A stretch of 64,000 nucleotides of DNA from an uncultured Bacilli bacterium (GTDB lineage: Bacteria; Bacillota_I; Bacilli_A; RF39; UBA660). Of the stretch, positions 37,455 through 46,015 are shown in pieces. Each line of letters begins with the position of its first letter. The first letter of the stretch is position 1. The stretch is from the NCBI GenBank assembly GCA_944350385.1, contig CALVOV010000006.1, positions 1-64,000 of the forward strand, read 5' to 3'. Below the pieces are notes generated by a model that worked only from the letters and a program-made list of their open reading frames with translations, ran no database searches and was not told the origin of the DNA. The position numbers and the translations under genes are program-made.

Positions 37455-38145
37455 ATTTTTCTATATAATAGTGTCTAATTGGAGTTAAATCATCGTTTAA
37501 TTCGTAGACAATTGGAGATCCTGTTTTAATTTCTAGACTTACTACTTCTTCTTTAGATAAGTTATCTAAATATTTCATTAGACCTCTTAAACTATTACCA
37601 TGGGCTACTATGATTACATTTTTTCCAGCTTCAATTACTGGTTTTATATCTGAATTCCAGTAATCTACTACTCTATCAACAGTATCCATTAAGTTTTCAG
37701 TTAATGGTAATTCTTCTTCTGTTAAATCTTTGTATTTTGGATCATTACCTGGATATCTTTCATCATCTTTTGTTAATTCTGGTGGGCGAACATCAGCACT
37801 TCTTCTCCATAAATGAACTTGCTCTTCACCGTATTTCTTTTTTGTTTCATCTTTATTTAAGCCTTGTAATGCTCCATAATGTCTTTCATTTAATTTATAA
37901 CTATAATGAATTGGAATATCTCTTTCTCCTAATTCATCTAGAATATGATATAGAGTATTATTGGCTCTTTTTAATACTGAAGTAAAAGCTTCATCAAAAG
38001 TATATCCTTCTCTTTTTAAAGCTTTACCTGCTTCTATAGCTTCTTTTACACCATTTTCTGATAAATCAACATCTGTCCATCCTGTAAATCTATTTTCTAG
38101 ATTCCAAAGACTTTGTCCGTGTCTTACAATTACTAATTTTTTCAT
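37453..38145 (-). CDS. gpmA: 2,3-bisphosphoglycerate-dependent phosphoglycerate mutase
   Basis: 230 residues. The RHG motif ([10 protein letters not shown]), [13 protein letters not shown], the ERHYGALQG block and the second His in VAHGNSLRG are all present. It interconverts 3- and 2-phosphoglycerate in glycolysis. The start has AGGAGG. A second member of the fold follows at 38234. Confidence 0.95.
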   Translation of the reverse strand: MKKLVIVRHGQSLWNLENRFTGWTDVDLSENGVKEAIEAGKALKREGYTFDEAFTSVLKRANNTLYHILDELGERDIPIHYSYKLNERHYGALQGLNKDETKKKYGEEQVHLWRRSADVRPPELTKDDERYPGNDPKYKDLTEEELPLTENLMDTVDRVVDYWNSDIKPVIEAGKNVIIVAHGNSLRGLMKYLDNLSKEEVVSLEIKTGSPIVYELNDDLTPIRHYYIEK

Positions 38146-38208
38146 TCTATTACCTCCTGTACTATTATATCAAAATATTAGTTTTTATTTCAATTTTTTA
38201 AAATAAAA

Positions 38209-38228
38209 ATTGCAGTTTTATCTGCAAT
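38209..38228 (-). terminator. Terminator of the histidine phosphatase-like gene
   Basis: Stem ATTGCAG/CTGCAAT around six bases, then T-rich on the minus strand. Confidence 0.75.
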
Positions 38229-38233
38229 TAATA

Positions 38234-38779
38234 TTATAAATCTTCTTCATGTAAAATATATTCCCAACCAGGTTGCCAGTCTCCTGTTTTTCGCCAATCT
38301 TTAGCATTAGCTTCTTCCCAAGAAATATGTTTTGTAATTACTTCGATAGCAAGTTGAGGAGCACGATGAGCCATAATTCCAATTGTTTTTCCTGGATATT
38401 TTTTTTGAATATCCTTTAAAAATTCTCTAATTCTTTTTTCAACATCTTTTAATGATTCTCCATTTGGAAATGGTATATCGATATGATCTTCATATACTAC
38501 TAATTTTTTATCTTCTCCATCATAATCACCATAATTGCATTCTCTTAATCTTTTGTCTTGATGTTTTTCTACATCTGGAAAAGCAATATTTGATGAATCA
38601 ATAGCTCTTACTAAATCAGAAGAGAATAAAACATCAAATTTATATGGAGTATTTTTTCCTAGATTAGCAGCTTGTTCTTTTCCTAAATCGTTTAACTCTA
38701 CTTGTTTCCAACCACTACATTTTTTAGAGGCATTATCATATGTTGTACCATGTACATAATAAATTATTTTTGTTTCCAT
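38234..38779 (-). CDS. Histidine phosphatase family protein with altered RHG motif
   Basis: 181 residues with the phosphoglycerate-mutase fold: IIYYVHGTTYDNASKKCSGW at the start, LNDLGKEQA, FSSDLVRAI, LRECNYGDYDGE, and a second His in GIMAHRAP. The catalytic motif is V-H-G, so the usual first Arg is missing, while the His is kept. A close kin subfamily in Bacillota has the same change. Probably a phosphatase of a small molecule; activity must be reduced or changed. The start has AAAGGAG. It follows the FusB-type gene by 27 bases. Confidence 0.85.
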   Translation of the reverse strand: METKIIYYVHGTTYDNASKKCSGWKQVELNDLGKEQAANLGKNTPYKFDVLFSSDLVRAIDSSNIAFPDVEKHQDKRLRECNYGDYDGEDKKLVVYEDHIDIPFPNGESLKDVEKRIREFLKDIQKKYPGKTIGIMAHRAPQLAIEVITKHISWEEANAKDWRKTGDWQPGWEYILHEEDL

Positions 38780-38806
38780 TTTCTTTCTCCTTTTATATTT
38801 ATTATA

Positions 38807-39499
38807 CTATCTTTCTGCTTCTGTGTCAGATTTATATCTTAAAAATTTAACTACACGTTCTCTATCTTCGATATCTTGGTTACATCTTTCATAATCAGAA
38901 CAAATAGATTGACCTAATGAAGAGTATTCTCCTTTTGCTGTTCTTGCTGAATTAGTAACAAATAGTATTTCGTCGCCTCTTCTAAATTTTCTGCAGAAAT
39001 GGCATAAACATTCACCTTTACGTTGAGCTTTTGATACTTGTGTAACTGCTCCAACTAATTCTCCATCTTTTTGAGTCAAAAAAACTAGTTTATCATCAAT
39101 ACGTTGACTATAGTATGTTAAGTCTCTTTGTGCTACTGCATCATTATATCCTTTAACAAAAGAATTTAAAGCTTTGTCTTTTAATTTTAGCATTTTTTTA
39201 ACTTGGCTTGCTTGGATTGTAGGTAATTTTTCAACAGAGTATTTTCCTAAAACCATATCTGTCAAATCAACTATTTCTCTTAAACTAGACATTTGACAAG
39301 CTTCAAAAGCTTCAGCATAATCTTCAAAAAAGTTTGGGAATCTCTCACAAATTTCATATAATGTTCTTTCTTTTACTGCTTGTCTTACTTTTTGATCAAT
39401 GCATTGTTTATAAGTTTCTTCTAATCTTCTCATTCTAACTCGTAAAAAGTTATAATCTTCATTTGTCACTTCTTCTCTTCCTTTTATTACAATATCCAT
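38807..39499 (-). CDS. FusB/FBP-type EF-G-binding protein with treble-clef zinc finger
   Basis: 230 residues, close to FusB length. The N-terminal half is helical. The C-terminal half has the FBP zinc finger: CHFC (Cys166-Cys169) and SICSDYERC (Cys200-Cys206), with VTNSARTAKGEYSSLGQ between, matching the GNYIC-x5-C style end of FusB/FusC proteins that bind EF-G and free it from fusidic-acid-stalled ribosomes. Whether this one protects against a drug or has a housekeeping role is not known. Last gene of the six-gene cluster. The start has TAGGAGG. Confidence 0.82.
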   Translation of the reverse strand: MDIVIKGREEVTNEDYNFLRVRMRRLEETYKQCIDQKVRQAVKERTLYEICERFPNFFEDYAEAFEACQMSSLREIVDLTDMVLGKYSVEKLPTIQASQVKKMLKLKDKALNSFVKGYNDAVAQRDLTYYSQRIDDKLVFLTQKDGELVGAVTQVSKAQRKGECLCHFCRKFRRGDEILFVTNSARTAKGEYSSLGQSICSDYERCNQDIEDRERVVKFLRYKSDTEAER

Positions 39500-39501
39500 T
39501 T

Positions 39502-40713
39502 TTAGTTCCTCCTAATTCCTAAAGTCTTGGCAAAATCTTTTTGAAAATCTACGTGTCTATCAAATTCTTCTTGGCTAAATTGTCCTTCGCCTCGATCTAT
39601 TTTTACTAATGATCTCTCAGGAAAATTCATGATACTTGCTCCACCAATTTTTGTATATAGTCTTGGAGTACAATTCATATAGGCTGTCTTTTCACTATAT
39701 GGATTTTCTTTATCAATATAGCTATTTGAGAAGAAACCTATCGAATATGCTAACCAACGCATTGGTATTATTGTATCACGTAAATCTGTATTTTTACTGA
39801 TTTCTTGGAATTCTTCATTAGTAATTGATCTTACTCTACCCATCAATTTAACTAAGGCTTCTTTAGTAGTATCTTGGAAATCAGCATTAGCAATATTTTC
39901 AATAATCATTTTTTGTGGTAATAGTAAATGTCTAGTATATAATTCTGGCATTGTATCCTTACCAGTAAAACATTTTAATATTTCTTTATATCTTTTTTCC
40001 AACTTTTGGTGAGTGGTTTTTAACATATAAGAAAATTCATCACTATCTAAAAATTTCCAGCCATCCTTTAATTTGAATATAGCTGAGTAAGCAATTTCTT
40101 GATCTCTACATATTGGATTAGCTGGTTCTAAATACTTAGCTAATTCTTTATCTTCTAAAGCATCATAAGCTAATGTTCTAGTTAAATCAAAAATTGGATC
40201 TACTACTGATTCATAGTAATATGGTGATACTTCTTCTTTGTTTATTTGTGTAATTTTATCTATTGTTTCTTTTTTCCATGAATTTAAATGTAAGTGATAT
40301 GGCTTTTTAGACATTCCACTATGTCTATCTGTTGTAAATTCATCATAATTGAATACTAAATATGGATATCCTCCATCCATTTGATATTTTTGAATTATGT
40401 TTTTATCACTTAAAAATTGAATATATTTGTATCCAGTACTAAAAATGTAATGAACTGCTTCATCTGTTAGTGATGTCACTGGACTTTTTACTATGCTATC
40501 GGTTGATTGAAGCATCATTTCATAATCTGAATGTGGTTTAAATTTTGGAGCTAATGAAATATAATCTGCTCCCTTGTCTGTAATTATTTCTTTTTCATTG
40601 ATGATTCCAGAAAAGTTTATTTTTTTACTTTTATTTAGATAAAATGGCCTATTGAACATATTTTTATCTTTTCCTGGAATACTTAAATGGTATACTTTAA
40701 AATTTGAATTCAT
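39502..40713 (-). CDS. Orphan, 403 residues, in dikinase cluster
   Basis: No signal peptide or transmembrane helix. Segments that look structured include GGYPYLVFNYDEF, KKPYHLHLNSWKK (HLHLN; a possible metal or nucleotide site), and MRWLAYSIGFFSN. I do not recognise the family. Two bases from the FusB-type gene and 20 bases from the PEP-utilizing enzyme, so the three products are probably made together, and this one may be the substrate handler or partner of that enzyme. The start has AGGGGGATAGG. Function unknown. Confidence 0.75.
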   Translation of the reverse strand: MNSNFKVYHLSIPGKDKNMFNRPFYLNKSKKINFSGIINEKEIITDKGADYISLAPKFKPHSDYEMMLQSTDSIVKSPVTSLTDEAVHYIFSTGYKYIQFLSDKNIIQKYQMDGGYPYLVFNYDEFTTDRHSGMSKKPYHLHLNSWKKETIDKITQINKEEVSPYYYESVVDPIFDLTRTLAYDALEDKELAKYLEPANPICRDQEIAYSAIFKLKDGWKFLDSDEFSYMLKTTHQKLEKRYKEILKCFTGKDTMPELYTRHLLLPQKMIIENIANADFQDTTKEALVKLMGRVRSITNEEFQEISKNTDLRDTIIPMRWLAYSIGFFSNSYIDKENPYSEKTAYMNCTPRLYTKIGGASIMNFPERSLVKIDRGEGQFSQEEFDRHVDFQKDFAKTLGIRRN

Positions 40714-40733
40714 TTTCCTATCCCCCTATTTTT

Positions 40734-43025
40734 TTATGTTGTTATTGGTCGACATTGAATTAGATAAATAACATTATCTTCACAAGCCCATTCTACATCG
40801 ACTTCACAACCATAATATTTTTCTATTTTCTGACCTAGACTTGCTAATTCTAGGATTATTTCATGTGAAATATTATTTCGATTAATTTCATCTACTATTT
40901 CTAATCTTTCTTGATTTACAAAGAAACGATCTGGAACAACACGATTATCTACTAATTTATCGGCCACTCCTTTAACTGATTCAATAACTATACAATCTTT
41001 ATTGTTACTTACTGGATTTTTAGTAAACATTACTCCAGAGAAATCGGCTGTTACCATTCTTTGAACAACAATTCCTCCAAAAATTGCATCATTATTAGCA
41101 TTCTTATACTTTTCCAAGCCTACTCCTAATAGTGACTTCCAACATTTTTTAATACTCTTAATAGTAAAATCTACAGAGTTACAGAATAATTCAGTAATAT
41201 ATTGTCCAGCAAATGATTTATCATCACTATCTTCATTTGGTGAAGAACTTCTAACCGCATAAGTATATTTATCAAAATTTAATCTTTCTTTAAAAATTTC
41301 TGGATCAATATAAGTATCTTCTATTAATTTATAAATATCTTCTTTATATTTTCCTAAATCAGTAGCAAATTTCTTATATTTTTCTAAGTTACCTTGTTCT
41401 TTTAATATATTTTCAAAGAAAGATATTCCTAAGAAAATAGCTTCTGGTACATTGTTATTAAATTTAGCTAATTCAGCAAGATTATAAGCTTTATTTCCTA
41501 CTTCTTGTCTCTCAACTTTACTTTGAAGTGTATATAGTCCTACTATTTTATTGCTATCAGCTTTTGATTTTTCAAGTATCTTAACAGTTCCATTTTCAGC
41601 ATCTAATTCAATTAAATCTCCATCTTTTATTAATTTTGTTATCCCTTTAAATGCAATGATACAAGGTTTCTTTAATTCTCTAGAAATAACGGAAGCATGG
41701 GACAATATTCCACCCTCTTCTGTAATTATTCCGCTTGATTTTACGATAGCATTCATAAAATCAAAATCTGTTCCATATGCTATTAAGATTTCGCCTTTTT
41801 CTAGTTTATTACTTTCTTCAAAAGTAAGGCAAATTCTAGCTTTTCCTCTAACTACTCCAGGAGATGCACAAATTCCTTTTCTGGTATCTAAAACACTCTT
41901 ATCTTCTTTTTCTGTTTTTACTGCTTCAAAATATTCTTCTCTGGCAGTACCTCCACTATATAGTTTAGAAACTGATGAAATATAAACTCCTTGTTTTCTT
42001 CTTTCTATTTCTTCTTGGTCAACTTTTTTATCACTTAATAATAAATCTTCAAATTCATCCATTAAATAAAAACGAATTATATCTTTTTCAAGATTATACC
42101 TATTAGAAACTTCTTCTATAATAGTATTCCTAAAGGCTACTGATTTTCCAAGAAAAGCTTTTTTTCTATCACGCATAAAACCTAATTTAGCGGCAAGTGC
42201 AAATAATTCTTTTAATTGTTTATTATTTAATTTTTTATAAATTTTGCTTTTTTTAGCTTTTAATTGTTTTGGATATTCTTCTATTTCATGCATTCTTCTA
42301 TCTAAATAATCTTTACCTAGAGTTTGCATTTTTTCATATCTTGTTAATAGGACATCTTCATTTAGAGGACTACTTCCATATCCTATTGTTACATAGCTAT
42401 ATTCTTTTAAATGTTTTTTGATAATACTTTTTATATTCTTATTAGGATTTTCTTTGATAGCTTTTAAGAAAGCATACTCTTCTCTTATAACTGCTGTATT
42501 ATCATCCAAAGAATATAGAATACTTATCTCATCTGATGTTAAATATTTTGATGCATTTAAATCAGAAATAGCTCTTTGTAATCCTAATTCTACAGGAGCT
42601 AAATTGATGTAATATATTTGATTCAAAGTTATTTGATACCAATTGAATAATAAATCATACAACTCTTCATTAGTTAATTTTTTTAAATTTACTCTAGATT
42701 TCTTTTTAAGAAACTCTTCTAATAAAGTTTCTTTTCTTTCATAGTACCATTTACAATTTTTAATAATATCTGGATTACTATTTTCTTTGGGATTTCTAAA
42801 TTGTTTAGATATCTGATCTAAAGCTTTTTCCCATTCATCTTGTGGAGTGAATGACCACAATTTATTATCTTGAAAATATAAACAAATATTTTTAAAACGG
42901 AACCAGTTAATAGTTGATGAATGTTGATCATACAAATCGTAGATGAATTGTACTGATAGCATAGAGTCAACATTTCGATAATTAATTTGTTTCCAATTTG
43001 TTATTTTTTTTGTACGTATATACAT
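40734..43025 (-). CDS. PEP-utilizing enzyme (dikinase-like), rotated domain order
   Basis: 763 residues in three parts. 1-380: helical, of unknown role. 384-480: swivelling His domain, starting with GICASPGVVRGKARI and with the phospho-acceptor His443 in EEGGILSHASVISRE, as in PEP synthase and pyruvate phosphate dikinase. 495-763: ATP-grasp/PPDK-N domain with VGNKAYNLAEL, AVRSSSPNEDSDDKSFAGQY and EVDVEWACEDNVIYLIQCRP. In PEP synthase and in rifampin phosphotransferase (RPH) the ATP domain comes first; here it is last, giving the circularly permuted order of RPH (helical, His, ATP). No TIM-barrel PEP domain. The start has AAGGAGG. Confidence 0.88.
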   Translation of the reverse strand: MYIRTKKITNWKQINYRNVDSMLSVQFIYDLYDQHSSTINWFRFKNICLYFQDNKLWSFTPQDEWEKALDQISKQFRNPKENSNPDIIKNCKWYYERKETLLEEFLKKKSRVNLKKLTNEELYDLLFNWYQITLNQIYYINLAPVELGLQRAISDLNASKYLTSDEISILYSLDDNTAVIREEYAFLKAIKENPNKNIKSIIKKHLKEYSYVTIGYGSSPLNEDVLLTRYEKMQTLGKDYLDRRMHEIEEYPKQLKAKKSKIYKKLNNKQLKELFALAAKLGFMRDRKKAFLGKSVAFRNTIIEEVSNRYNLEKDIIRFYLMDEFEDLLLSDKKVDQEEIERRKQGVYISSVSKLYSGGTAREEYFEAVKTEKEDKSVLDTRKGICASPGVVRGKARICLTFEESNKLEKGEILIAYGTDFDFMNAIVKSSGIITEEGGILSHASVISRELKKPCIIAFKGITKLIKDGDLIELDAENGTVKILEKSKADSNKIVGLYTLQSKVERQEVGNKAYNLAELAKFNNNVPEAIFLGISFFENILKEQGNLEKYKKFATDLGKYKEDIYKLIEDTYIDPEIFKERLNFDKYTYAVRSSSPNEDSDDKSFAGQYITELFCNSVDFTIKSIKKCWKSLLGVGLEKYKNANNDAIFGGIVVQRMVTADFSGVMFTKNPVSNNKDCIVIESVKGVADKLVDNRVVPDRFFVNQERLEIVDEINRNNISHEIILELASLGQKIEKYYGCEVDVEWACEDNVIYLIQCRPITT

Positions 43026-43037
43026 TATATTACCTCC

Positions 43038-43787
43038 TTATAATACATACTTATTCTTTATTAACTCTAGGAATTCATGATATCCTTTATCTTTTTCACG
43101 TGGAAATTTTAAAGGATTTTCGATTTTTTCATATTTATTATTCTTTCCTAATAAATGAATGTAATCTCCTAGTTTTACTGCTTCTTCCAAATAATGAGTT
43201 GATAAAATCGAAGTAAATTGTTCTTTAGAAAATTCATTTAAAAATATTTCATGAATGTTTTCTTTAGAAATAAAATCTAGAGCACAAAATGGTTCATCTA
43301 ATAATACTATTTTTGGTTTAGTAATTATAGCTTTACATAAAGCAACTTTTTGTTTTAAACCTACAGATAATTCAAATGGATAAAAATCTTTATATTCAGT
43401 TAAATTATGCTTTTTTAGTATTTCTTCAATATATTCATCATTTTTGTCTTTTATATTACACGCTTCTAATGCAAAAGTAATATTTTGATAAACCGTCAAC
43501 CAAGGAAGTAAGTTATTTTCTTGAAGAATCATTGAAATAAAAATATCATTTTCATGTTTTTCATTAAAGGTTATTGTACCACTTTCTATTTCTTCTAAAC
43601 CAGCAATTATTCTAAGCAATGTTGATTTACCGCAACCAGATACTCCTAAAATACAATGAATTTTTCCTTTTTCAAATTCTATATTAAAGTTATTAAAAAC
43701 TTGTTTTTTAACATCGTGCCCATTTTTATAATTTTTAATCAGCCCTTTTACTTTTATACTATATGTTTTTCTTTTTTTCTTTGCCAT
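43038..43787 (-). CDS. ABC transporter ATP-binding protein (SsuB/TauB-like)
   Basis: About 249 residues: Walker A GVSGCGKST, Q-loop MILQENNLLPW, signature ELSVGLKQKVALCKA (LSxGxxQ), Walker B PKIVLLDEP and switch His in STHYLEEA. Part of an importer for nitrate, sulfonate, taurine or pyrimidine-like small molecules. The start ATG at 43787 has GGTGAG, which lies in the end of the permease gene; an ATG at 43799 has no site. Confidence 0.92.
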   Translation of the reverse strand: MAKKKRKTYSIKVKGLIKNYKNGHDVKKQVFNNFNIEFEKGKIHCILGVSGCGKSTLLRIIAGLEEIESGTITFNEKHENDIFISMILQENNLLPWLTVYQNITFALEACNIKDKNDEYIEEILKKHNLTEYKDFYPFELSVGLKQKVALCKAIITKPKIVLLDEPFCALDFISKENIHEIFLNEFSKEQFTSILSTHYLEEAVKLGDYIHLLGKNNKYEKIENPLKFPREKDKGYHEFLELIKNKYVL

Positions 43788-43788
43788 A

Positions 43789-44433
43789 TTACTCACCATT
43801 CCTTACCCAAAATAGTGTTTTCTTAGAGATTAGTGAAATTATACCCGAAAATATAGCTCCTAATATTCCCATAAATACTATTCCTAAAAATACTTTTTCA
43901 TAGGATAATAAAGTATAGTTTTTCCAGGTATAATACCCCAATCCTACTTTTCCACTTATCATCTCTGCCATGATAACACTTAACCAAGCTCCACTAATTC
44001 CTAACATCAGTGCTGTAAATATATTTGGAAGAATGCTTGGGAGAACTATTTTTAAATATTTGTCCTTCCTATTTAACTTATATAGTTTGGCTATATTTAA
44101 ATAGTTTATAGGAATGTTATCTAGTGATCGATAAATATTTAAAAACATAGGAAAAAAAGCCCCAATGAAAGTAATAAACAAAATACTTTGTTCAATAGTT
44201 GCACATATTATAATGGCGATAGGTACCCAACCTGCATTTGGGATTGGTCGTAATAATTCTATTATTGGATACACTATTTTTCTTAGATATTTAAATTCAT
44301 ATAAAAGAAAAGCAAGTGTAATAGCAACAACAAAGGCAATTGAAAAACCTAGTAATACATTTTTTAATGATTCTAGAATATTCAAATAAAGATTTGTTGT
44401 TAATAATTCATCGATAATAATTTTAAAATTCAT
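43789..44433 (-). CDS. ABC transporter permease (SsuC/TauC-like)
   Basis: 214 residues, about six transmembrane helices. The inner-membrane EAA-like loop is present near AKLYKLNRKDKYLKIVLPSILPNIFTALMLG. It forms the channel of the importer with the ATP-binding and substrate-binding genes on each side. The start has AAGGAGAG. The last bases carry the start site of the ATP-binding gene. Confidence 0.9.
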   Translation of the reverse strand: MNFKIIIDELLTTNLYLNILESLKNVLLGFSIAFVVAITLAFLLYEFKYLRKIVYPIIELLRPIPNAGWVPIAIIICATIEQSILFITFIGAFFPMFLNIYRSLDNIPINYLNIAKLYKLNRKDKYLKIVLPSILPNIFTALMLGISGAWLSVIMAEMISGKVGLGYYTWKNYTLLSYEKVFLGIVFMGILGAIFSGIISLISKKTLFWVRNGE

Positions 44434-44437
44434 TATT

Positions 44438-45430
44438 TCACTCTCCTTTGTAGATATATTTATCCAAATCGAATTTATCTACTTGCTTTAAATTTATTAA
44501 GAAATCTTGCTTATCTTTTAAAGTATCTATATCTTTTGTAGTAATTGAAGTATCCCACAAAATACTTTTTACTTCAGTTTCAGTAACCGTTTGATTAAAG
44601 CCATTTTCAATGCTAAATATTTTGGCTGCTTCTTTTGGATTTTCTTTAATAAATTTATGAGCTTCTTCTAGAGAATCAATAAATAATTGCACGATATCTT
44701 TATTTTCTTTTGCCCAATTGTTATTTACTATTACACCTGCTAAATAATCTATTTCTGATTCTGTGCCTTCTGCCAATATTTCTGCACTTCCTTCATTTAC
44801 TAAGAAATTAGGATATGGTGCCCAAATGGCGAAAGCATCGGTTTTCTTTGTTTTTAATAATTGACTTGCTAAAGCAACATCTTGATGAACAATCTCTACT
44901 TTATCAAGTAAGTCGTATTTTTCTAATACTTTCATAAGCATATAGTGCGCACTTGATCCTATAGGAGTAGAAATTACTTTTCCTTCTAAGTCAGATATTT
45001 CTTTAATCTCAGAGTTCTTCGGTACTAAAATACTTTGATTTTTTCCAGACTCTCCTTTACCATCAAAGGCTATTAAAGAAGATTCATAGTCATCTAGTGT
45101 TGCTGATTTAGACATGTTTAAAATTAGGGGCATATCTCCCATAAAACCAATTTGAATTTTATTAGAAATCATATTAGTATTAATAACCGCTCCTGATATT
45201 TCATCATGCCAAATAACTTTTACTTTTTTATCTGGATATTTTTCTTGTAATTTTTTTGTAAAAATATTCTTGTTTTTAATTATTAATGCTCCCCATGTTT
45301 GGCTGGTAACACTTTGATAACCCACATCAATTTGAAGAGTGTCTTTCTTATAATAACTACTTGTACCAATTACTAATAATATTACAAATAATATTATTAC
45401 TATTATCAATATTTTCTTCTTTGAACCCAT
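44438..45430 (-). CDS. ABC transporter substrate-binding protein (SsuA/NMT1-like)
   Basis: 330 residues. An N-terminal transmembrane anchor (about 5-24) takes the place of the usual lipobox, then IQVDVGYQSVTSQTWGAL-like segment, QIGFMGDMP, ISTPIGSSAHYM and VIVNNNWAKENKDIV: the NMT1/THI5-like fold that binds sulfonates, nitrate or thiamine-precursor-like molecules. Ligand unknown. First gene of the 45.4-38.8 kb cluster. The start has GCTGGAGG. A TATAAT lies near 45451-45456 without a clear -35. Confidence 0.9.
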   Translation of the reverse strand: MGSKKKILIIVIILFVILLVIGTSSYYKKDTLQIDVGYQSVTSQTWGALIIKNKNIFTKKLQEKYPDKKVKVIWHDEISGAVINTNMISNKIQIGFMGDMPLILNMSKSATLDDYESSLIAFDGKGESGKNQSILVPKNSEIKEISDLEGKVISTPIGSSAHYMLMKVLEKYDLLDKVEIVHQDVALASQLLKTKKTDAFAIWAPYPNFLVNEGSAEILAEGTESEIDYLAGVIVNNNWAKENKDIVQLFIDSLEEAHKFIKENPKEAAKIFSIENGFNQTVTETEVKSILWDTSITTKDIDTLKDKQDFLINLKQVDKFDLDKYIYKGE

Positions 45431-45529
45431 TTAAACCTCCAGCTTTAGACAATTATACAAATTTCATTCTAACTCAATTAATTTTATATGTCTATTTTTT
45501 ATTGCATTTTTATAGGCTTTTTTTACAAA

Positions 45530-45560
45530 AAAATGTGAAAAAATCAAGTTTCTCACATTT
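45530..45560 (-). terminator. Terminator of the nad operon and its relic
   Basis: Arms AATGTGA and TCACATT extended by A/T pairs around a short loop, then seven T on the minus strand. Confidence 0.75.
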
Positions 45561-45604
45561 TCTTTGACATTATATTATTTTTGTTGTAGTATAAGAGTGT
45601 TGGT

Positions 45605-46000
45605 CTAAAAATTATCTTTATAACAATATAAAGAACTTGGTCTATGTCTAATACCATGTTCTTTTTTATTGATCTTTTTTACTTTATTTTTAATGATGCG
45701 ATGAAAAGCGGAATCTAATAACTTTTTACCAGTATCAATTCATAGACTTTTTGCAGATCTTTTAAAGTAAAATATTTGGGCATCAAATTAAAAACAATAT
45801 CAGTATAGCTTAGTTTATTTATAATTCTATATAGACTATTTATTATTACTAAAAGAATACTCGTTTTTTTAATCGGTTATACTATAGTCAGTTGTTTTTT
45901 CATTAGAAATGCTAACTAATAAAATATCCGTTGTTATTGATAGTTTTTCATATTTTGATGAGTCATAATTTCTTAAAAATTCTTCTTCATTTTTACACAT
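45605..46000 (-). pseudogene. NrtR-like NUDIX regulator relic
   Basis: Minus strand from an ATG at 46000 with GGAGATGA in front: MCKNEEEFLRNYDSSKYEKL, SITTDILLVSIS, which is the N-terminal stretch of NrtR-type NUDIX proteins, ending at a TAA near 45870. The NUDIX core is gone. About 100 bases later LSYTDIVFNLMPKYFTLKDLQ and then VYELIL, a one-base shift, then GKKLLDSAFHRIIKNKV and HRPSSLYCYKDNF-stop: the C-terminal winged helix that binds DNA. So N and C ends survive, the catalytic middle was deleted. It follows pncC by 15 bases in the NAD operon, whose repressor it presumably was or resembled. Confidence 0.82.
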
Positions 46001-46015
46001 ATTCATCTCCAGATA

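Noticed and set aside
41551-41985. 144-residue plus-strand ORF inside the dikinase gene
   Set aside because: It is antisense to a conserved catalytic region (His443 block) and has no start signals.
45431-45604. Riboswitch (thiamine or similar) upstream of the importer genes
   Set aside because: The region is AT-rich and holds only a terminator and a -10-like box; no conserved riboswitch core is visible.
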